Positions 56,561 to 64,000 of a stretch of 64,000 bases of DNA are shown piece after piece (the stretch's first letter is position 1; every line of letters starts with the position of its first letter). Source of the stretch: Zhengitettix transpicula (taxonomy: Eukaryota > Arthropoda > Insecta > Orthoptera > Tetrigidae); assembly GCA_037074705.1 (NCBI GenBank), contig CM073593.1, positions 6,391,001 to 6,455,000 of the forward strand, given 5' to 3'. The notes beneath the pieces were generated by a model. It was not told the origin of the DNA, did no database searches, and saw only the letters and a list, made by a program, of their open reading frames with translations. Both the position numbers and the translations under genes were made by a program.

Positions 56561-57340
56561 AAAAACATGGATCATGTTTCAGGAAGCATTCCGGACACTT
56601 ATCAAAATGATCTTTGTCACCGTTGTGACTAACAGGTACCTAGAAAGCATTAAAGCGCATTTACAGAATAATTAAATCAATGACATAAGTAAATAATTTG
56701 ATTTCGTTTATCGAATTAGCAAGTGTAATACGCTTAGGTGCCAGTATTGATGGACAAGTAGACTACTTGTACATTATTATCTTCCTGGTCCGGGATGGGA
56801 AAATTCTTACATAAATTATTTGTGTTTTGAACTGCACTCAAATAAATTCATAATTTATAACTCAATATATTACAAATAATCGCAACCTCAGATAACGGAA
56901 TCAGTTGAAAGACGTCCTGAAAAGTAATATATTTAAATTCGAATTTGTATTGCAGTTTCCATTTTTCGCAAGACACCATTTGTACAACTACAGATATTTT
57001 AACATATTGTTCAAATTTGTTGAATCAGAATACAGATACCTATTGAAGTTTCCAAATGATGGAAGCAGTGGCGGCTCGATGGGTTTTTGAAGTTATGCGA
57101 CGTCTGTGTCATTGCACGGCTCTCGAGATTTCACAGATTTGTAGCACGAAAATGAGTGAGTTTGTAGAGCTCTGCGGTTGGAGCGAGGTTGGAGAGAGGT
57201 ATACACCTCAACGTGAAGATGGCAGCACTAGTAAATAAAAGCTAGTGAATTTTGTTGTTCATCTGTTGACAGTTACTCACCAAAGTTTCAACCATTTTGG
57301 ACGCGCAGTTGTTATGCTACAGTCGTTTGAGTGAGTTGAT
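56561..57340. other. no gene recognised
   Basis: Leads into a mariner remnant whose left terminal repeat I could not find. Confidence 0.4.
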
Positions 57341-57358
57341 GTGAGTATTTTTGTGAAA

Positions 57359-58377
57359 ATGGAGAAAATCGAGTATCAAGCTGTTATTAAATATTTGTTT
57401 TTGAAAGGCAATACGCCTACACAGATCAAAGATGAGTTGGATTCTGTGTATGGGGACACTGCAGCATTATTTACCACAGTGAAATTTCGGGCAGCTGAAT
57501 TTAAACGTGGCCGTAAGAGCTTGGGAGACGATGAACGTTGGGGACGTCCAAAAACTGCAACTACCGACGAAAACATCGCCAAGGTTCACCAAATGGTGCT
57601 ACACGACCACCGAATTAACGTGAGCGAGATAGCAGAGGTCATGAGAAAGTGTTTGTCACATATTAAATCAACATTTAGGTATGAGAAAGCTGTCCGCGCG
57701 TTGGGTGCCGCGTTTTCTCACGTCAGACCAAAAACGTGTTCGAATGAACATTTCCAACGCTCTTTTGGCGAAGTTTAGGCGCAATAAATCTGAGTTTTGG
57801 CACCGATTACTTACTGTAGATGAAATTGGGATACGCCCGAAACAAAAATACAGTCCAAACAGTGGATTGCAAAAGGGGAACCGGCTCCAAAAAAAGCAAA
57901 AACTGTTTTTTCGGCTGGGAAAGTGATGGCGACTGTTTTTTGGGATAGTTATGGAGTTATTTTAATCGATTATCTTCAGGAAGGAAAAACCATTACAGGA
58001 GCATCATTACTTGACAAGCTGAAGGCAGAACTTGCGGAAAAAGAAAATCCTGTTTCACCAAGACAACGCACCTCAGCGGTTGTCATGGCGAAAACCCACG
58101 CATTACGGTTTGAACTGCTTGGCCATCCAGATCTAGCCCCAAGCGACTTCTTCTTGTTCCCTCATCTAAAAATTTCGTCAAATGAAGAGGTAATCACTTC
58201 GTGAACACTTATTTTGCAGAGAAAAACGCCGAGTACTTTTTGGACGGGTTACAGAGATGGGAGCATCGCTGGGAGAAGTGTGGAGAGTTACAAGGAGACT
58301 ATATTGAAAAGTAAAAAATATATTTAAAAAAATTTTTTTTTTCATTGTTGCGTCGAAAACTTTTCAGACCATCCTCG
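57359..58377 (+). pseudogene. mariner transposase remnant, third family
   Basis: ATG at 57359 starts MEKIEYQAVIKYLFLKGNTP, followed by FKRGRKSLGDDERWGRP and RKLSARWVPRFLTSDQKR; the end GDYIEK and stop lie at 58314. It is an irritans/SETMAR-like mariner of normal length. The frame breaks near 57670, 57830 and 57920; the first catalytic block is decayed (TVDEIG) and the HQDNAP block is frameshifted, while LAPSDFFLFPHL remains. The right terminal repeat ends GACCATCCTCG at 58377 before TA; the left one is absent. Confidence 0.88.
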
Positions 58378-58379
58378 TA

Positions 58380-59161
58380 CTGCGCCTGCGCAGTTGTCAA
58401 TTAAGCACCAGATAGCTGTCACAGGGATAGCACTGGTTGTGCAGCTGGCTGCATACGCCGCAAGGCGAGGAGTTTAAATTCTTCGATATCGAAGCAGTGT
58501 TAAAACACAATGATTATGAAGGTTCTTAAAATTGAGAAAAAATCATTCTTACTAAATTAATTAATTTGTTGTTGAACATGAACACATACGATGAAGCTGG
58601 CTGGAAGGTTAAACTGCATAGAGATGTTGAGACCAGATGAACGGGAAGTAAAATATTGAGATGAGACTAACAAACACAAGAAAATAAAATGGAAAAGAAC
58701 GGGGGGGAAACAATGTTAAAAGGAAACTTTGTCTTAATAATACAACTTTCGGAGCATTTGTGTCGATCTAGTTCATGCTTGTCGTCGACATACTTTTGTT
58801 CAGGAAAAACAAACCGTATAGACAGCATTCTCAAGCTTTCCAATCACATTCTATATTTCGTGATTCTATATTTTTTATCGATTGTTTGACTTTCAATCCT
58901 CCTCGTTCTTATTTTAGTGTGGTTATATTTCCATCCATACCAGAATACGAGTAATCAAGGTCACCGACGAATAGAGGTCCCACCAATTTCACTTCGTACA
59001 TGTAACTCTATAGTTACTGCAATTGAACAGAAAAATCACACAGGCTTCGGGATGACAGATGACAAAATCGTTTCGTCTTCAGGTTTTGTATAGAAGCTCT
59101 GGCGGTTACTACCAAACATAAATATGAAAAATTTGTTTTATCAAATATCAATGGTTAAGAT
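58380..59161. other. no gene recognised
   Basis: No supported feature. Confidence 0.4.
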
Positions 59162-59863
59162 TATGGTGCGCCTTCAGTTATCGATTTGTTACAAAATATT
59201 TTTTATAACTGTTGCCTAAATTACTGCCTGGAAGCATGGGAATGTGGCTTGCCGGGGTCGAGCAGCAGACACAAGACAATGGCGGGGTGGATTGGAAAAT
59301 CCGCAAGTCCCGCAAGCAAGGTCAGGGTTGGCCAAGGAAGGGGTAGACGACCGGGAGGGTATGGCCCTAAAATAGATGAAAGTGGGTCACGTGTGCACAA
59401 GGACCAACCAGGAGAGAGGGATTTTGAGGAGGCAGAGAAAGAAGTCTGCGAACACAAAGAGATGGATTTGGACCGTCGGTGAGAGTGGTCAGGAAGAGTT
59501 GATCCTGGAAGATTTTGGTTTTGCACGTGGGTCTCCGGTCGTCTTCTGCGAATGCTGATGAGAGAGAGAGTCGCCAACCGGAGTCGACCCTGTCCGAGCT
59601 GCAGACCTGGTAAGTCGCATTCCATGCTTCCGGGTATCGCGTCGGTTTGCCACGAGGAGAACCACGGTTAATCTTGAGAAAGGGAGGGGGTTACATGCAT
59701 CCCTGGCAGGCTGGAGAGCTTTCGTTTGATATAAATTCTCATAAAATGAATTCTTGTTTTTATTAACTAAATATTGTATTTCCCTTTCCTGCAAGAATAA
59801 TTCCTTGCAGGTGGCGCCCAACAAACCGCATACCATTAGTTAATTTGACTTTAAGCTCACCAC
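59162..59863 (+). mobile_element. LTR-like element F, copy 2
   Basis: A 702-bp insertion flanked by AAGAT (59157-59161, 59864-59868). It is collinear with copy 1 from TATGGTGCGCC to GCTCACCAC, including TGGCGCCCAAC near the right end. Differences from copy 1 are scattered and few. Confidence 0.78.
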
Positions 59864-60571
59864 AAGATGGGGTATCAAAAATCACATTAGTATCGTTTCC
59901 TCCAGTCCTGCATTTGCTATAATTCTTTAAAAACTATTTTCATTTTCTACTATTGAATTACCTGACAACAGTCTTAAAATAAATAAATTTATGACTATTT
60001 CTGGTTGATTATCAACTTGTCATTGAAATATATTATTTGTCTGTGGAAGGAAATAATGAGAAAGCAATGGTAATAAGATGATTGACTTTGAAACGTCTAT
60101 TTCTTTGACTCGTGCTATGTTGTTTCATTACTCATCTTTCTTTAAAATTCGAACAACTTTACTGACACCGTTCGCTTTCACTGTCCAATTGAGGAACAGC
60201 CAACTCGAAAATGTCGCCAACTTCGAGTTCATGCACGGTCAGTGAGCAAACATCAGAAATTTTTGTTTCATTCTACGGTTAACACGTGAAATTTAGCTTC
60301 CCATTATTTGATAGTCGCAGAAAGGTGACGAGGACCTCTCTTCATTGGCTTCAGGCATAGAAAATATTTCTGGATATACAAGACCATCTAGTTCGATAAC
60401 TCCTCGTAATATATATCAAAATGAATAATAATATTTAAATTACTTTTCTAATATTTTTAATTTTCATTTCCTCTAAGGTAACTTTGTTTTTATCGTCTTC
60501 ACAAAGCGACACACAAATTCCTTCCGCCCGCTAAAAAAACTGATTAGTTTTTTGTTTCTCCTTTGTTGCAG
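59864..60571 (+). other. presumed SK intron
   Basis: Non-coding A+T-rich sequence ending in a pyrimidine-rich tract and TTGCAG, the splice acceptor of the next feature. Confidence 0.55.
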
Positions 60572-60667
60572 GCGTCGTTTTACTCGACAGCTCTGAAGAC
60601 GCTTATCTCTGTGTCTACTGTGATCCTCTTGGGCCTCATCGTGGCTTACCACGGACTAGAAGTGCAG
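60572..60667 (+). CDS. SK: SK (KCNN) Ca2+-activated K+ channel, exon encoding S2
   Basis: This 96-bp exon (32 codons, phase 0 at both ends) follows the acceptor TTTGTTGCAG and precedes the donor CAG|GTTTGT. It encodes ASFYSTALKTLISVSTV and continues ILLGLIVAYHGLEVQ, which matches the second transmembrane segment of SK channels (insect and vertebrate forms share LISxSTxILLGLIxxYHxxEIQ). In the family S2 is part of the voltage-sensor-like domain of a tetrameric plasma-membrane channel gated by calmodulin-bound Ca2+. The preceding exon should encode S1 and end near VFTK, and the following one should begin near LFM.D; neither was found in the window. Gly in AYHGLE is unusual, where Ala or Arg is more common. 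Confidence 0.92.
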
Positions 60668-61593
60668 GTTTGTGCCTTTACATTGCCTCTACATAACTGG
60701 AGGGAGATGTGGGGTAGAGGATGGATAAAAAAAACTCCTGCGTATTCTGAATATAAGGGGAAGCATTGTAAAAAATATAAATTAAAAAAAGGAGTTGTGG
60801 AACACGAGTGTCGACGAGGAATCGCATTCCTATCACCAACAGTTTCCACCTCAACCAATCACTCAGACAAACGAGGGAATTTACGAGCGTGATTGTTTTT
60901 GATTCGTTTACATCGTACATCATAAGAGTTTTAAGGAATAAAATAATCCTAAAAGTTAGCCTCTTACAAGGGTGGTTAAATGAGTTAACCACAAAGAAAA
61001 ATAATAACACATTATTTTGGGGTTGATTTATTTTTTATTTCTCCTTTAAGCTCTTCTCATGGACATTTCTCCAAAAAGCAGTTTTCAAGCGACCGAAAAA
61101 GTAGTTTTCATTGTAAAAAATATAATTTTTATTTTATGTCTTCAGCTGAGTTTTCAAAATAAATAAGAAAAACGAACAAATAGGTATTTTTTTTATCTCC
61201 ATTGAATATAAATTGTTGTTTTCCTATTGGTTCATTCAAATATCTATTTGGGCCAGTATGACGTATTAGGTAGGGGCCGGAAGTCGGCCATCAAACTCGG
61301 CATGTGCCTTCTTTTCTTTCTGTGAGCAGTTTTTATGCTCATTTTAAAATAATAGGGTGAGGGGGAGAAACAGTCGCAGTGTACCAAATGTAGTGGATAC
61401 TGTGGATGAGGCATCTGTTTCAACGTCTATTACGACCATTTTCTCCATTGAAGTGTTCGTTAACCTTTACGGAAGAGCATTTTCTGTTTGGCCAAATGTG
61501 GATGCTATTTATTTAATTTTTTTGGTTATAGCTGTCCATTAACGACGCATCATAGGCCCCATTTACCGTTCGAATTGTTTCCCCTCATAAATA
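60668..61593 (+). other. presumed SK intron
   Basis: No further exon recognised. The frames here (up to 72 codons) show no SK motif. Confidence 0.5.
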
Positions 61594-61595
61594 TA

Positions 61596-62861
61596 CGAGG
61601 GTGAATCAAATATAAACGAGACTTTTGGACCTGCGCGCGCAATAGTGATGGAAGAACGTTCCGCCGTTATTGGCTGTTAGGTTGGTTTGTCAGGAGTGGG
61701 GGAAGCACGTGACTCATCATCATAGACTCGCTCAGTGTCCATCGTTACGATGTCCGAGCAGGAGGTACCTCCCTCTATTGCGCATCGAATTGTTATCAAG
61801 TTTTTAGCTGCAGAAGGTGTAAAACCGGCCGAAATCTTGAGAAGATTGACTGCACAATTCGGGGAAGAGACGCTGTCGCGAGCTAGAGTGTTTGCTTGGC
61901 ATAAACAGTTCGTGGAGGGCCGTGAACGTGTTGAAAATGAGAGCCATGACCGCAGACCCCGCAACAGCATTACAGCGGGCAACATCAACAGTGTTCGTCA
62001 ACTTGTTGAAGGTGATAGGCGTCTAACAACTTCGGATATTGCAATTGAGGTTGGAATAAGTTTTGGGAGCACTTACTCTATACTCTCAGAGGAGCTAGGG
62101 TATCGGAAGGTGATTGCCAGGTGGGTTCCTCGCCTTCTCACAGTTGACCAGAAACTAAATCGTTTTCAAGTGTGTGAGCGTCTTCTTGCACGATTTCGGG
62201 AAGAAGGAGACCCATTTCTTTCTCACATTGTCACCTGTGATGAAACGTGGGTGCATCACTACACCCCTGAGTCGAAACAAGCGAGTATGGAGTGGAGGAA
62301 GAAAGGAGAAACCGGACCAGTGAAAGCCAAGTCACGATTATCGGCTGGCAAGGTTTTGGCTACCGTTTTTTTTTTACCAGCATGGCCTGCTGCACCTTGA
62401 TTTTTTGCATGAGCGCAGAACAATTAATGCGGCATACTACTGCCAAATTTGACTGAGGTCAGACTTGCATATTGCCGCAAAAGACGAGACCTTCCGATGA
62501 GAAAAGTGATTCTCCTCCATGACAATGCTCGCCCCCATACAGCAGCCCTGGCCGTACAAAAATTGGAGCAACTGGGTTGGGAGACACTGGAACACCCTCT
62601 ATACAGTCCAGACCTATCTCCCTGCGACTTCCATGTCTTTGGTTCTCTCAAGGAAGCTTTGGGAGGGCAAAATTTCCACAGCGATAATGAGGTTGAAGCA
62701 TATGTGCGCAATTGGCTAATTAAAAAATTACCTATACGCTGGGAAAAATGTGTTTATAAATCAGGAGATTATGTAGAAAAATAAACTATGATTGTTTGTG
62801 CGTTTAAAATCAAAATAAATATTTTAAAAAATAAGTCTTGTTTATATTTGATTCACCCTCG
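61596..62861 (+). mobile_element. near-intact mariner element, fourth family
   Basis: 1266 bp between TA dinucleotides (61594-61595, 62862-62863). The 29-bp terminal repeats begin CGAGGGTGAATCAAATATAA and differ at one position. The transposase covers most of the interior. Confidence 0.95.
61750..62784 (+). pseudogene. mariner transposase (DD34D) with two small indels
   Basis: ATG at 61750 (MSEQEVPPS) and stop at 62784 give about 345 codons, the full mariner length. N-terminal helix-turn-helix motifs, the WVPRLLTVDQKLNR block and all three catalytic Asp blocks are present: CDETWVHHY, LLHDNARPH and SPDLSPCDFH, with 34 residues between the second and third Asp. The frame is lost in a T run near 62370 and restored by a compensating change near 62447, so about 25 residues are read wrongly and a stop falls at 62398. 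Both changes sit in homopolymers, so sequencing error is possible; otherwise it is a very young dead copy. Confidence 0.9.
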
Positions 62862-62863
62862 TA

Positions 62864-64000
62864 CAAAGGTGAATGTTCTATGTATGGACTGTAGGGGGTG
62901 TGATCCCCGTTTCGTCAACGACTCGCGTGTCCACGTAGAAACTAATGACGTGTTCAGACGGAATAAGACTCCGAAACATATCACCTGAATTGGCCACACT
63001 GAGCAAACGCGGCACCCATCTAAGCCTTATTTTTTTATGAGAAAGAATATTTCACGCAAAATTGAATCCTATCTGTCAGTTTTTTATTTCTTTAGAGCGT
63101 GATTCCTATATTTGCTTTCACCGATAATAAAATGAAAACCACGCTTGAGATATATTTAATTGACAGACTTCTCAAAAACGAACTTTTTTGAAAACTACCA
63201 GCATCATGTCTGAGGTCCTTATAACTGGCCTAGTCTAACACAATTGAATTCTTTAAATGGGCGTAGAATGTACATAACACGAAATAAATTGGAGAGGAAG
63301 GCGGTCGTGAAAATCTGCTGATCCGTTACGAGCTAGATCCGGGTTTCTTCTTCTTAATGTTCATTTCTTTTGTTCCTAGTTGAGGATTCTGGGGTTGGCG
63401 GGAATGGGGCGGGCGGAATTCAAAAGAAGAAAATACTAAATGTCTTTCACGTCTCGCTTTATTTTGGGAGATATTTTCTGCCTTTACTATTATCTGCGTC
63501 GTTTCTTTACTCTTCTTCCGTTTTTCCCTTCCTTCCTTTGACCAACGTCTGTCGGGAAGCAAGTTGACGACGAAAGGAAATGTGGGAAGGTCACATTTCG
63601 TACGTCACTTTCTTCCTCAAAAAGGAAAACTTCTTGCATTGCTAAATTTTATCTTGTTTTTTTTTGGAGTGGAGGGGCTTAACTAGTGTTCTTATCACGA
63701 CCACGTATCTCTCATGGTCAAAATTTTAGAATCTAATTACAAAATAATACAATGTTTCAAAATCTCGTATTTACAGATAAAAAATTATCTATCCTTCTAC
63801 CAATTACCGGCCGGTTGCCATAGGTATTTTGGAAAAAAATAATAGAATTAATAATATCAAACTATTATTGAGCCAATGTATACGATATTAATATGACAAC
63901 AACGATAGAAAATTTTGGAATCCCGTGGTTAGTGCTATTTAAACCAAAATTTGGTACACCACTAGATATTAACCCTATAAAGTGGCTTACGGTAAATATT
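62864..64000. other. no gene recognised
   Basis: Includes a GC-richer patch (63300-63620) with a 78-codon frame on the - strand, no domain. A weak hammerhead-like echo (CAGACGGAATAAGACTCCGAAAC) lies near 62956. Confidence 0.4.

Noticed and set aside
60668..60892. Continuation of the SK exon as a longer open frame
   Set aside because: SK similarity ends exactly at the donor CAG|GTTTGT; the residues beyond do not resemble S2-S3 sequence.

Overview
The window looks like a stretch of a large, A+T-rich insect (at least arthropod) genome that is dominated by transposable elements. The only host coding sequence I can identify with confidence is one 96-bp exon (60572..60667, + strand). It encodes transmembrane segment S2 of a small-conductance Ca2+-activated K+ (SK/KCNN) channel and has clean splice sites. 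No other SK exon was recognised, so much of the window is probably SK intron or flanking DNA. The arthropod assignment rests on the SK exon, several mariner families, a Gypsy element with a baculovirus-F-like env, Helitrons with AT-rich 5' ends, and jockey-type LINEs. Species cannot be named.

Layout. 0-7.6 kb: a dead mariner (549..1855), a possible small promoter-like GC-rich patch with CA/TG microsatellites (2.06-2.81 kb), and dispersed repeats including a solo-LTR-like copy (6232..7251). 7.65-16.34 kb: one complete Gypsy/errantivirus-type element on the - strand. It has 572/574-bp LTRs that differ by one TA unit, a 4-bp ATGC target duplication, a tRNA-Leu primer site, gag, pol in the -1 frame, and an env interrupted by a single stop. 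16.4-31.4 kb: tandem repeats, two non-autonomous Helitrons, two abutting LINE remnants, a second solo-LTR-like copy and an RNase-H-bearing LINE tail. 31.4-49.7 kb: fold-back elements, a third Helitron, a second dead mariner of the first family, more LTR copies, a tRNA-derived SINE-like segment, a striking 117-bp-arm inverted repeat and a tandem 471-bp repeat. 50-60 kb: a mauritiana-type mariner split by an 890-bp insertion, another mariner remnant, fold-backs, and two copies of a 702-703-bp element with 5-bp target duplications. 60.5-62.9 kb: the SK exon, then a near-intact mariner with 29-bp terminal repeats.

Three themes are worth a second look. (1) Three LTR families carry primer-binding-site-like (tRNA 3'-end) sequence inside the LTR near its end. 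(2) A hammerhead-ribozyme-like core recurs with compensatory changes in stem II, often in fold-back pairs. (3) Several insertions are nested, giving a relative order of events. All calls come from reading the sequence; no database search was run.
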